Origin: Pseudoalteromonas luteoviolacea S2607
GTDB taxonomy: Bacteria; Pseudomonadota; Gammaproteobacteria; Enterobacterales; Alteromonadaceae
DNA length: 64,000 nucleotides
Assembly: GCF_001625575.1 (NCBI RefSeq)
Contig: NZ_AUXV01000001.1
Coordinates: 124,001-188,000 of the forward strand
Reading direction: 5' to 3'
Below, one piece after another: positions 1 to 7,722 of this stretch. The position numbers and the translations under genes are program-made. Every line of letters begins with the position of its first letter. Within the stretch, counting starts at the first letter, position 1. Below the pieces are notes generated by a model that was given only the letters and a program-made list of their open reading frames with translations, was not told the origin of the DNA and made no database searches.

Positions 1-505
1 CAAGAAGAATGATCATTTAAAAAACAAATAAAGCACAAAAAAACAAAACATTTAACACAATTAAAACCTAGTTATAAATGTATTTATAAAAGAACTAGAG
101 CAAGGAATAACAATAAAATAGGTTATATAAAATTATTAATACTACCACCCAATAAATAGTAAAATATTTAAAATATCCACCAAGAAAAATCGTGAAATAA
201 TAAGAGTGAGGTAACAAGCTATCAGTAACGAAAGGGTTATAGAGTAATTTTAATCTTTCAGCTCCTCTTTAGCTTGCCACAATATCAATTTTATACAGGC
301 CATGCGGTGTTTAGGTTATCGTTAAAATTTAGTTGATAGCCAAATAGCAAATCGAGTTGAAACATGTATTTTTCACCATGTATTCACTGCACTTATGTCC
401 GCTCGAGCCCAATGACATTTTGTTGAAAGTGCACTTTCTTCGTCCCAAAGGTAGGTGTTCAGGGGTAAACAGATGTGGCTGAACAATATCGTAGCGTAAA
501 ATAGT
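1..505. other. AT-rich intergenic stretch at window edge
   Basis: I see no open reading frame, RNA gene or convincing hairpin here. The DNA is very AT-rich, especially in the first 220 bases, and lies downstream of the minus-strand DUF2834-like gene. Any gene ending here would have to enter from outside the window. Confidence 0.5.
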
Positions 506-820
506 TTATATTTCCTCTTCCGCTCTCTCCCTCAAATACAGATACATAGGTAACCCAAAAGACACGCCTACAATCAAAGTACCAATCACCGCCAAGTACC
601 TATACTTGATTTGTTTTCTTCGGCCATCGACTAAAATAAACCCTATAAGCGCGACTGCCGATACAAGTACATCTAACCAAGCAAATTGACTAACCGAGTT
701 TGCCGCCGCATGACTGAACAAAAGAGGAATGTCCAAGCCATGGGCTGATATCCAGGGTGCTAATACTCCATATGGTATGAATAAACCAAGGAAAGCAAGG
801 GTAAGATAAAATCCTTTCAT
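506..820 (-). CDS. DUF2834-like small membrane protein
   Basis: About 104 residues with three hydrophobic segments: an N-terminal one beginning FYLTLAFLGLF, a middle one (WLDVLVSAVALIGFILV) and a third (LAVIGTLIVGVSFGLPMYLYL). The order of features and the start MKGFYL fit the DUF2834 family, whose function is unknown. I prefer the start at 820, preceded by AGAGAG about 5 nt upstream, because family members begin there. A longer start at 898 also has an AGGA-like site and would add 26 residues. It sits alone between AT-rich DNA and a divergent gene. Confidence 0.65.
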   Translation of the reverse strand: MKGFYLTLAFLGLFIPYGVLAPWISAHGLDIPLLFSHAAANSVSQFAWLDVLVSAVALIGFILVDGRRKQIKYRYLAVIGTLIVGVSFGLPMYLYLRERAEEEI

Positions 821-1119
821 ATATTCTCTCTTAATCAATTTTTTCGACGATAAAATAAAATACACCAACACAGCTATTAGAGTGGTATTGCAACGCATTC
901 ATCACTTTCCTTTGTCATCTTCCACATGCCTTTGCGATTACTATTTAAGCAGACTGAGTTACTGAGTTTATAAATCAATTACACTCTTTAGTGAATGTAT
1001 TTAAATACTTTATGAAAAAATTCAAGCTATTTCAGTTGTTCGCTTCTGGGCGATAAGTAATAATACTTAGAACCCAAAAAACAAAAGTAACGTTTAATCA
1101 CTAGAGAATAAAATAGTTA

Positions 1120-1719
1120 ATGACTTTTCCAACTCGGCAGATCCGTGCCGTTTATGACAATAAAACGATCCGTGTTTATCAGGCTTACAACGACGCAATA
1201 GCAAATTCTACACTCGCCAATGGCACTTTTATTTCGCCTCCTTTCAAAATGGAGCGTATGACCTGGATTAAGCCATCGTTTCTATGGATGATGTATCGCT
1301 CAGGTTGGGCGAAAAAAGATACTGGTCAAAACCGTATTTTGGCAATCGATATAAGTAGAGAGGGATTCGAGTGGGCACTCGACAATAGCCTATTGAGCAA
1401 TAAGGCGAAAGAGTTCACCGACAGAGAGGCTTGGTTAAAGCTTAAAAACAGTACTCCAGTTAGGATACAGTGGGATCCTGAGCGTGACATTAACCTGCAA
1501 CCGCTCGAGCATCGCGCTATTCAAATAGGATTATCCAACGAAGCGGTCGACTTATATGTGAACCAGTGGGTTCAAAAAGTCACCGATGTGACAGAGCTCG
1601 CAGCGCAAATTAAAGGTTACGTTGACAACAACCAATTAGAGGCCGCTAGGGCCCTATTGCCCAATGAAGTACCGTACAATCTCAATACCAATCTAAAAGA
1701 TAAAATAATGGCCGATTAG
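1120..1719 (+). CDS. DUF4291 family protein
   Basis: A 199-residue soluble protein matching the DUF4291 family from end to end: the N-terminal RQIRAVYDNKTIRVYQAYND block, the very conserved FKMERMTWIKPSFLWMMYRS block around residues 43-61, and ILAIDISREGFEWAL around 73-87. The family is widespread and its biochemical role is unknown. The length is normal, so the gene appears intact. It is monocistronic and converges on the RTX-like gene, with a shared hairpin terminator between them. The ribosome binding site is weak (AGAGAATAAAATAGTTA before ATG). Confidence 0.85.
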   Translation: MTFPTRQIRAVYDNKTIRVYQAYNDAIANSTLANGTFISPPFKMERMTWIKPSFLWMMYRSGWAKKDTGQNRILAIDISREGFEWALDNSLLSNKAKEFTDREAWLKLKNSTPVRIQWDPERDINLQPLEHRAIQIGLSNEAVDLYVNQWVQKVTDVTELAAQIKGYVDNNQLEAARALLPNEVPYNLNTNLKDKIMAD

Positions 1720-1766
1720 ATCGTTTAGCCAAGGCTTAAACTAACTTCGAGCTCCTCATAAACGAA

Positions 1767-1799
1767 AATGAAGAAGAGAATGGGGCACTCTTCTTCATT
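1767..1799. terminator. Bidirectional hairpin terminator
   Basis: A perfect 12-bp stem (AATGAAGAAGAG at 1767-1778, CTCTTCTTCATT at 1788-1799) with a 9-nt loop lies between the convergent DUF4291 and RTX-like genes. A short run of T follows on the minus-strand side. It probably serves both genes. Confidence 0.65.
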
Positions 1800-1823
1800 A
1801 TGATTAACGCTAAGCTTTATTTT

Positions 1824-2198
1824 TTAGTAGCTTTCGCAAGAATTATAATAAGGCGTGCCAGATTTATTTTTACACACGTCATAACCTGCGCCACCATAAT
1901 AATAATCAGCAGCTGTACCTCCTTCTAAGTAATCATTTCCATTACCGCCGTATAGTCGATCTGATGCTGTATCTCCATACAACTTGTCATTTCCGTTACC
2001 GCCATACAGAATGTCACTGCCTGTTTTACCATAAAGACGATCGTTACCATCATATCCGTAAATGATATCTGTGCCTGTACTACCAATGATAATATCATCG
2101 CCACCAGTGCCGTAGTGTGTACCACGTGCTTCTGCTGAGCTTGCAAAAGAGGCCGCAGCCAACGTTCCTATTACCATAAGTAAATTTACGAGTTTCAT
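1824..2198 (-). CDS. Small secreted RTX-repeat (Ca2+-binding) protein
   Basis: A 124-residue protein. Residues 1-24 form a Sec signal peptide ending near SSAEA/RG. The rest is almost entirely glycine/aspartate nonapeptide repeats of the hemolysin type (GGxGxDxLY), about eight in a row, for example YGGNGNDKLYGD and YGGNGNDYLEGG. Such repeats fold as a calcium-binding parallel beta roll. Two cysteines near the C-terminus (VCKN, SCES) could form a disulfide. RTX proteins are normally large and leave by type I secretion; a Sec-targeted protein that is nothing but the roll is unusual. AAGGA lies 7 nt before the ATG. Its role is unknown. Confidence 0.75.
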   Translation of the reverse strand: MKLVNLLMVIGTLAAASFASSAEARGTHYGTGGDDIIIGSTGTDIIYGYDGNDRLYGKTGSDILYGGNGNDKLYGDTASDRLYGGNGNDYLEGGTAADYYYGGAGYDVCKNKSGTPYYNSCESY

Positions 2199-2305
2199 TA
2201 GTTATCCTTAATTATAAATTATTGTTTCGCTGTATTTTTGGAAAGACTTTTCCAAATCTGGTCTCTTTTATTTCTCATTGCATAACGACGGTTTATGCTC
2301 TGGTG

Positions 2306-3391
2306 TTATCTCGAGGTGCCTCTTATATCTTTGTTCATTATACGTAATTTGTTTATTTCACCGTCATTTAAGGCATACCTAGATAGTGATTTGAGTGCAT
2401 ATAGTCGAATTGGTGGTGGCTCATTTTCGTCATCCGCAACTTGCCAAAGCACACTGCGATTTTCATGAGATTTAAAAGGACTGTCTCCCAATGACATGAC
2501 AGCTCGAGCACGTGTGTTAACATCAGGATCCGTTAAGGCCAAAGTCCTCACATCTTGCAAGTCTTCATTATTCGTAGCCCACTGAGCCATTTGATAAACG
2601 CCATGACGACGGATATTATGATCTTCTGCTTGAACCACTTTTGATAACGTACGTTGCACACGTTGGTAATCTTCTTGGGAGCTTGGAGCTGGTTTTAATG
2701 CCATTAGAGCAAATTGCTGTAGGTCAGAGTTTAAGTCACTTCCAGAATCAATATGTGCTAATACACGATCCCGAGTCTCAGCAGTCACCTCTTCCATTTT
2801 TGCAACCAACAGAAGTCCAGCCGCTCTAGCTGGCTCATCATGTGATAAATCCAATGCCATATCTAGCGCAGCTTCTTGCGCAAATTCATGACCTGATTCA
2901 GATAGTACCGCGCTGAGCTCTCTACCAAGCAAACTATTCGGCTCATCAATAAATGCGTCGATTAATTCAGAGATTAAATCAGGGTCTTGCTCCAGTAAAT
3001 CAAGCAACTGCATACGCACTGCGATATGCTGGTTGCTAGGCCCCATAATGGCATGCTGGAGTGGTTCTGGGTTTTGCGAGATGTTTGCTTGTAGCTTTTC
3101 TAATGTATCTCTAAGCTTTTCATTCGTTGTGATATTTTGATCATTTTTATTCAGTGTTTGATTATTTTGGCTCTCAGCGGATGACACTAAAACCGGATTA
3201 TGCGCATGCTTCTTTCCTGCACTGTCGTTTACCACATCAACTTGGATAGCAATTTGCTCGGCAAGTCGAGGAGACTCCAATGGTTGTGTTGATAAAAATC
3301 TCAGTTGTACAAAGCCAATAGTTACCAATAACACTAAAATAGCCGCAGCAATTATATATTTGCTCAGAAAACACCGTTTATGTTGCATCAC
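2306..3391 (-). CDS. Membrane-anchored HEAT-repeat protein, unknown function
   Basis: 361 residues. A single N-terminal membrane segment (about residues 11-29, IIAAAILVLLVTIGFVQL) anchors a periplasmic or extracytoplasmic part. A polar linker of about 80 residues is followed by alpha-helical HEAT-like repeats, seen in stretches such as LLDLLEQDPDLISELIDAF and DVNTRARAVMSLGD. HEAT solenoids usually act as protein-binding scaffolds. It follows the RTX-like gene on the same strand (107 bp apart), so the two could be related in function, but nothing proves co-transcription. I do not recognise a named family. Confidence 0.65.
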   Translation of the reverse strand: MMQHKRCFLSKYIIAAAILVLLVTIGFVQLRFLSTQPLESPRLAEQIAIQVDVVNDSAGKKHAHNPVLVSSAESQNNQTLNKNDQNITTNEKLRDTLEKLQANISQNPEPLQHAIMGPSNQHIAVRMQLLDLLEQDPDLISELIDAFIDEPNSLLGRELSAVLSESGHEFAQEAALDMALDLSHDEPARAAGLLLVAKMEEVTAETRDRVLAHIDSGSDLNSDLQQFALMALKPAPSSQEDYQRVQRTLSKVVQAEDHNIRRHGVYQMAQWATNNEDLQDVRTLALTDPDVNTRARAVMSLGDSPFKSHENRSVLWQVADDENEPPPIRLYALKSLSRYALNDGEINKLRIMNKDIRGTSR

Positions 3392-3611
3392 AACACTCTT
3401 TTATTGTTTTATTTTTGAGCTAAGATAGATTGCTTAAATGACGTTTACGTTGCGAAAAGGCGAATATTTTTTGAACAGGATAAAATAAGGTTTTATTTAC
3501 AATAACGAAGCTCAGTGTACTTTAAACATAGTGGAGGTGAATAAATGTTAAGTCGCTAACCTGCTATTACTTACCACAATACCTGTAACTTTATCGTAAA
3601 AGTCGTGTTTT

Positions 3612-4127
3612 TTATTTTCGCGCTCTAATTGCTTCAATTTCTGTAGAAGAAATTCCGAGAGACTCCAAAAATGCTTGATGTTGTATAGGCTTCATACGCT
3701 CAAAATTACGATGCCATTCAATCATGTCACTTTCACTAAAGCCAAGTGAAATCATAATCTCCACCCACCGTGATTTAGAGACAACTTTTTCTTCGAGCAG
3801 ATCTGGTTCTTGTAACATTACTACAATTGCCTGTTGTTGCTTCTTTAGAGTTTGAATTTCTCTTGCTAAGGTATGAAACTGACTTTTTAACAATGCTCCT
3901 TGCTCCTGCTCACTTTCGCTGGAAACCAATTTGGCGATATCAGAAATTGACATACCGAAAGCGCGGTAAGCCAGAATACTTTTTAATCTATTAACTTCTT
4001 TCTCGCTGTACCAACGATACCCATTATCAGAGCGACAGCTCGGCATAAGCAGGCCAACTTTTTCGTAATATAAAACAGCAGTGCGAGAAATCTCGCACTT
4101 CTTAGCTAACTCAGTAACAGTTAACAT
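3612..4127 (-). CDS. MerR family transcriptional regulator
   Basis: About 171 residues. The N-terminal MerR winged helix-turn-helix is clear (MLTVTELAKKCEISRTAVLY, then YYEKVGLL and NGYRWYS), followed by a dimerisation coiled coil (about residues 80-110) and a C-terminal part of unknown ligand specificity. No cysteine metal-binding loop of the MerR/CueR kind is visible, so a small organic effector is more likely. The start at 4127 is chosen because GGAG lies just upstream; an in-frame ATG at 4142 would add five residues. It lies immediately downstream of the 136-residue gene and is probably co-transcribed from the MerR-type promoter at 4588-4618, which would give autoregulation. Confidence 0.85.
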   Translation of the reverse strand: MLTVTELAKKCEISRTAVLYYEKVGLLMPSCRSDNGYRWYSEKEVNRLKSILAYRAFGMSISDIAKLVSSESEQEQGALLKSQFHTLAREIQTLKKQQQAIVVMLQEPDLLEEKVVSKSRWVEIMISLGFSESDMIEWHRNFERMKPIQHQAFLESLGISSTEIEAIRARK

Positions 4128-4142
4128 CACTTCTCCAATCAA

Positions 4143-4553
4143 TTAAATAGGTTTCAGATCCGGTGCAAGATAAGAGACTTTTGCAGTGTCACTCATCATT
4201 CGCTCCTTCGTAATGTACTGACTTAACACCCCTACCGCATCAGTAGCTAAATCTTGATTACTCGCAATAAAAGCCTCCCATGTTTTGGCTTCACAACTTT
4301 TCAAGCGGTTAGCTATAACTTTGACCAGCATTGCTGTAACAGTGAGATTAAATTTATCTTTTGCCCCGAGACTCTCTGCGTAAGCTCTAATTCCAGTGCA
4401 AACTTTTTTTATTGCCTCAGCTTCTGTGTACTTATTCAAGTATATACACGCAATTCGAATATGGCCGATGTGGTTAAAATGAACTGGATTTAAAGATAAA
4501 TCTTCAAATTGAGTTAAAAAAACGTGGTTGTCTAGGTGCTCTATCTTTAGCAT
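4143..4553 (-). CDS. Conserved hypothetical protein upstream of merR
   Basis: 136 residues, soluble, no signal peptide. Blocks such as FNHIGHIRIACIYL (residues 27-40) and the C-terminal LAPDLKP resemble a family of about 150-residue bacterial proteins of unknown function with the pattern HxxHxRxAWxYL. The conserved histidine and arginine may be functional, but no activity is known to me. A strong GAGGGG site lies 8 nt before the ATG. The stop codon is 15 nt before the chosen merR start, so the pair is an operon and this protein is the likely MerR-controlled product. Confidence 0.65.
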   Translation of the reverse strand: MLKIEHLDNHVFLTQFEDLSLNPVHFNHIGHIRIACIYLNKYTEAEAIKKVCTGIRAYAESLGAKDKFNLTVTAMLVKVIANRLKSCEAKTWEAFIASNQDLATDAVGVLSQYITKERMMSDTAKVSYLAPDLKPI

Positions 4554-4587
4554 TAAAGTTCCCCTCTTTTACATTAGGTTGAACTAA

Positions 4588-4618
4588 ACTTTAATCCCTA
4601 TACTAATAGACAGGTCAA
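4588..4618 (-). promoter_or_regulatory. MerR-type promoter with 19-bp spacer
   Basis: On the minus strand a -35 TTGACC (4618-4613) and a -10 TAAAGT (4593-4588) are separated by exactly 19 bp, instead of the usual 17. The spacer contains the dyad CTATTAGTATAG. An overlong spacer with a dyad is the hallmark of promoters activated by MerR proteins, which untwist the DNA. It stands upstream of the two-gene operon encoding the hypothetical protein and the MerR regulator. The rest of the 4554-4888 gap shows nothing else definite. Confidence 0.6.
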
Positions 4619-4888
4619 ACGCATACTCAACTTTTATAAGTATCTATATGTATCGCGAATGCACATGCCATAGTCACATTTAGCGCTAAGCGTTATGCAA
4701 ATCGCTGTAACCTGAATTTCTCATTAAGAATCTTTTAATTTGGTTTAACACCCCATACCTTAATACAGTTACCGAGCTCTGCTCGCAATTGAAAATGATG
4801 GCAATACTACTTCAACCGTCACCATCATTTCATAGCCTAAAAGTTAAATTCAAAAGAACTTAACATGACATTTAATTATTAGATAGGT

Positions 4889-5305
4889 TCAACTTGTTGA
4901 TATAGCTTGAGTAATTTGTTCATTTGTCATTGCAACACCATTGAAATTCCAACTTCCATCTACGGCATGGACAACATTAATGTATATATTTTCTCTTGGC
5001 TGTGTACGCTCGGACAATTCATAAATAATATCCGTAACATCTTGACCAAACCCTATTTGAACGTCTCTATCAGTAAATGCAAACGACGGTACTTTCCATT
5101 CAACCCAAACGCCTGAAAACTCCTTTCCACCAGCATATGTCGCGTTTTTTGGTAAAACTTGAACCATGGCGGTGATATTCGACTTCATAGTTTCATTACC
5201 TGTCAAATTGTGCCATTTCAGCATCGCTTCAGTGATTTTCGCTATAGCAAGCTTTTCAGCACCTTCAGGCAAGACGTCTTCTGTGAGTGTTAGTGTTAGC
5301 GGCAT
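4889..5305 (-). CDS. Tautomerase family protein
   Basis: 138 residues. The second residue is proline (MPLTLTLTEDVL), which becomes the N-terminal catalytic Pro1 after removal of methionine, as in 4-oxalocrotonate tautomerase and MIF-like enzymes. The C-terminal half (ENIYINVVHAVDGSWNFNGV) also fits this fold. The length is that of the longer, fused-domain type. The substrate is unknown. A strong AAGGAG site precedes the ATG. It is divergent from a TetR regulator and separated from it by three near-identical palindromes, so it is probably repressed by that protein and induced by its ligand, possibly an electrophile or aromatic compound. Confidence 0.7.
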   Translation of the reverse strand: MPLTLTLTEDVLPEGAEKLAIAKITEAMLKWHNLTGNETMKSNITAMVQVLPKNATYAGGKEFSGVWVEWKVPSFAFTDRDVQIGFGQDVTDIIYELSERTQPRENIYINVVHAVDGSWNFNGVAMTNEQITQAISTS

Positions 5306-5338
5306 AAATCTATCTCCTTTCAGTATCTACATTAAAAT

Positions 5339-5422
5339 ATAGTGGTCGCTATAAAAAATAATATAGTGATCGCTATATTGTCAAACATTTTTATAGTGAT
5401 CGCTATTTTTAATGTTATAGTG
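5339..5422. promoter_or_regulatory. Array of TetR operator palindromes
   Basis: Three copies of the near-palindrome ATAGTGRTCGCTAT start at 5339, 5363 and 5393, and a half site ATAGTG starts at 5417. The start-to-start distances are 24, 30 and 24 bp. They fill the 144-bp gap between the divergent tautomerase and tetR genes, overlapping where both promoters must lie. This is most easily read as operators for the adjacent TetR protein controlling both genes. Confidence 0.75.
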
Positions 5423-5449
5423 CCTTTGTGGTAGACAGAGGAAGACTTC

Positions 5450-6004
5450 ATGCCAAATAAAAAAGAGCTGACATATCAACGAATTTTAGAATCAATGCAC
5501 AAAACCTTTAGACAAAATGGCTATGATGGTGCCGGAGTTAACAGCTTAGCCAATGGCGCAGGTGTGACATCAGGTGCTTTTTATGCTCATTTCGGCTCTA
5601 AACCGAATGCTTTTAAAGAAGTTGTCACTGAAGGCGTCAGTCAATTAGATTCTGCGCTGCAAAACTTTCAAGAGCAACACGGCGATCAATGGTTAGATAA
5701 ATTTATTTCTTTTTATTTGCAGGACAAGCGGTGCAGCGATTTAAGTGAAAGCTGCGCTCTACAAAGCCTAACACCAGAGGTAATTCGCGCTGATGACGAG
5801 ACTCGCTCAGCTTTCGAGGCGGCGCTGCTTAAAGTTGTCGAGACCTTTGAACAAGGCACAAAAGAGCGAAGCGAATTAAATACTTGGGCAACACTGGCAA
5901 CCTTAATCGGCGCTGTTACTTTAGCGCGCGCAGTTAAAGACCCGCAAGTTGCTGAGGAAATTGCCACGTCTGTTCAGCAGCATATTATCCCTAAACCTGA
6001 ATGA
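5450..6004 (+). CDS. TetR/AcrR family transcriptional regulator
   Basis: 184 residues. The N-terminal helix-turn-helix of the TetR type is clear at about residues 10-50 (ILESMHKTFRQNGYDGAGVN, then GVTSGAFYAHFGSKPNAF). The C-terminal ligand domain has cysteines in RCSDLSESC around residue 95, close to the position occupied by redox-sensitive cysteines in NemR-like proteins, so electrophile sensing is possible but not shown. GAGGAAG precedes the ATG. It is divergent from the tautomerase gene across the operator array at 5339-5422 and is the natural candidate repressor of both. Confidence 0.88.
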   Translation: MPNKKELTYQRILESMHKTFRQNGYDGAGVNSLANGAGVTSGAFYAHFGSKPNAFKEVVTEGVSQLDSALQNFQEQHGDQWLDKFISFYLQDKRCSDLSESCALQSLTPEVIRADDETRSAFEAALLKVVETFEQGTKERSELNTWATLATLIGAVTLARAVKDPQVAEEIATSVQQHIIPKPE

Positions 6005-6456
6005 ATCGATGAGATTCGCTCATAGAGTTTTCCGATTAGAACCTAGGAAAACATCAATTGCTAATTTCTAGGTTTTTACTTTTGAGGCTTTTGATTAAAT
6101 CTTTATTAAAAATTAGTTACACGGATTCTTGTACTTTGTTCATATTTCGTTTTAGAAACAGAAACTACAGATAAGAATATTACAGCACATATACCAAAAT
6201 AATAGTTTCTTAGAGTTTTTCCACATCCATTTTAATTTATAAAATAATTCATAACCATAAACACTGTAATAGCTCTAACGAAGCTACCTCTCTCATAAAC
6301 ATTAATATTTTAATACCAACAAGAAATAAAATATCAATAACGTAGTAATCAACCTGTACGCAATAAGGTTAAAAAATTTAGCTACATTTACATGCAGACG
6401 AAAAACAAACAATTTTAACCACCAAGCAACATCTTAATAAATCTCAAAGGAAATAT
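6005..6456. other. Intergenic region between tetR and fibrinogen-like gene
   Basis: After the terminator-like hairpin at 6040-6074 the DNA is strongly AT-rich up to the next start codon. It must contain the promoter of the following gene, but I cannot single out a convincing pair of promoter boxes. Confidence 0.4.
6040..6078 (+). terminator. Probable tetR terminator
   Basis: AACCTAGGAAA (6040-6050) pairs with TTTCTAGGTT (6065-6074), with one bulged G, and is followed by TTT. It lies 36 bp after the tetR stop codon. Confidence 0.5.
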
Positions 6457-7476
6457 ATGAAATTGCCATTACTACCAATCAGCGCATTACTTGTCAGCAA
6501 CTTTGCTTTAGCTCAAACTACACTAGAAGGAAATTATATTCTCACAACCGATAACCTGCAAAATGGTGTTATTGAGTCTGGTACATCTCAAGAGATCACA
6601 ATTATAGGAGACAAAGTACATTTTATGTCTCAAACTGCCAGTCAATTTTTGTCTGGTAATACTTCAATTATGGGCAACGTTATTGACTTCAAGTTATCTG
6701 ATAAAACTCCCTCAAATACTCAGTACTTCTTAGGAAACGTAGATGTTCAAGGTAACTACAGTGGCACTTGGTTTGCTGAAAATGGCACCAAGGGTGACTG
6801 GACACTCAGTGCCCTTCAATCAGATGCAGCAACGAGCTGTAAGGACATTTTAGATGCAGGACTTAGTCAAGGTGATGGAGTATATGACATCACGACCGCT
6901 TCGGGTGAAGCGCTTAGCGTGTATTGTGATATGACTAGAGATGGGGGTGGCTGGACCTTAGTCGGAAGCTACCCTGCAAGTGAAACAGGCGGGATTTATC
7001 GTATTGAGCAGTATGGAAGTATTCCAGAAACAGATCCAAATAATGTCACCAAGCTTTGGCTATATAAAGGGGAATTAAGTGTTTTCTCTGATGTAAAAGA
7101 ACAAGTAAGTTGTTCAACTCTGGATTGTGGAGACGGCTACAATGTATATGGTACAAATTTCACTTCAAGAGAGCTTGAACTTGTAAGATATAACTGGGGT
7201 GCTAAAGACAGAGTTGAGTTAATGCCTAAAAACTCTGATAAGCCTAGTTGTACGACTTCTTTAGAGCCAGGTGCAACCGTGTATGAAGGGTGTGTTGGCA
7301 CAGCTTACATTGGTGGAAATGTCGCAGATACGACAGTAGGTTGGCAAGGAGATGTGCTAGCTTCTCATTGTTGGGTTGCGACCGGCACATACAAACCAGG
7401 TTCTAAAGGTTCAGCGATTTGTAGTCGGGGCAGTCTACCAAATGGGACGCAATGGGCGTTACTTTGGATGAGATAA
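6457..7476 (+). CDS. Secreted fibrinogen C-terminal-like domain protein
   Basis: 339 residues. Residues 1-19 are a Sec signal peptide ending FALA. Residues 20-120 form a beta-rich domain of unknown type (repeated NxxxGNYSGTW). From about residue 127 the pattern SCKDILDAG, then GVYDI, then VYCDM, then DGGGWTLVGS is the hallmark of fibrinogen-related and intelectin/COLFI-type domains, which bind carbohydrates in animals. Eight or more cysteines in the rest suggest disulfides in an extracellular setting. AAAGGAAATAT precedes the ATG. It is monocistronic with its own terminator. A lectin or adhesin role is inference from the domain only. Confidence 0.7.
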   Translation: MKLPLLPISALLVSNFALAQTTLEGNYILTTDNLQNGVIESGTSQEITIIGDKVHFMSQTASQFLSGNTSIMGNVIDFKLSDKTPSNTQYFLGNVDVQGNYSGTWFAENGTKGDWTLSALQSDAATSCKDILDAGLSQGDGVYDITTASGEALSVYCDMTRDGGGWTLVGSYPASETGGIYRIEQYGSIPETDPNNVTKLWLYKGELSVFSDVKEQVSCSTLDCGDGYNVYGTNFTSRELELVRYNWGAKDRVELMPKNSDKPSCTTSLEPGATVYEGCVGTAYIGGNVADTTVGWQGDVLASHCWVATGTYKPGSKGSAICSRGSLPNGTQWALLWMR

Positions 7477-7499
7477 AAATCTCATAACTACATCTAAAC

Positions 7500-7526
7500 A
7501 AAAGCAGCTCAACAAGAGCTGCTTTT
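7500..7526 (+). terminator. Intrinsic terminator of the fibrinogen-like gene
   Basis: A perfect 11-bp stem, AAAAGCAGCTC with GAGCTGCTTTT, loop AACAA, ends in TTTT 23 bp after the stop codon. Confidence 0.85.
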
Positions 7527-7582
7527 ACGTGATGACTACGGCTTATTCAAATACTTGTCATATGAATAAGTCTTAACTTGAT

Positions 7583-7642
7583 CTGTCAGGCTTAATTAAT
7601 AGGGGTGGATTAAATCTGACAGTGTCATTTGTGCCAACCCCT
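7583..7642. repeat. Hairpin with possible loop-downstream pairing
   Basis: Arms 7583-7596 and 7609-7622 (CTGTCAG...CTGACAG outer part, TTAAT/ATTAA inner part) pair over 14 positions with one mismatch and one G-T. The 12-nt loop contains AGGGGT, which is complementary to ACCCCT at 7637-7642. Such folds resemble the subterminal palindromes of IS200/IS605-type or REP-like elements, but no transposase is present. It may also be a terminator for the minus-strand gene at 7723. Confidence 0.35.
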
Positions 7643-7722
7643 GTAGCTCAATTTTGAAAATTTTTTTGCTGTAATATCGTGAAATGCTATTAGTTTATAA
7701 CTATCAAAAAGGACAATTGCCT

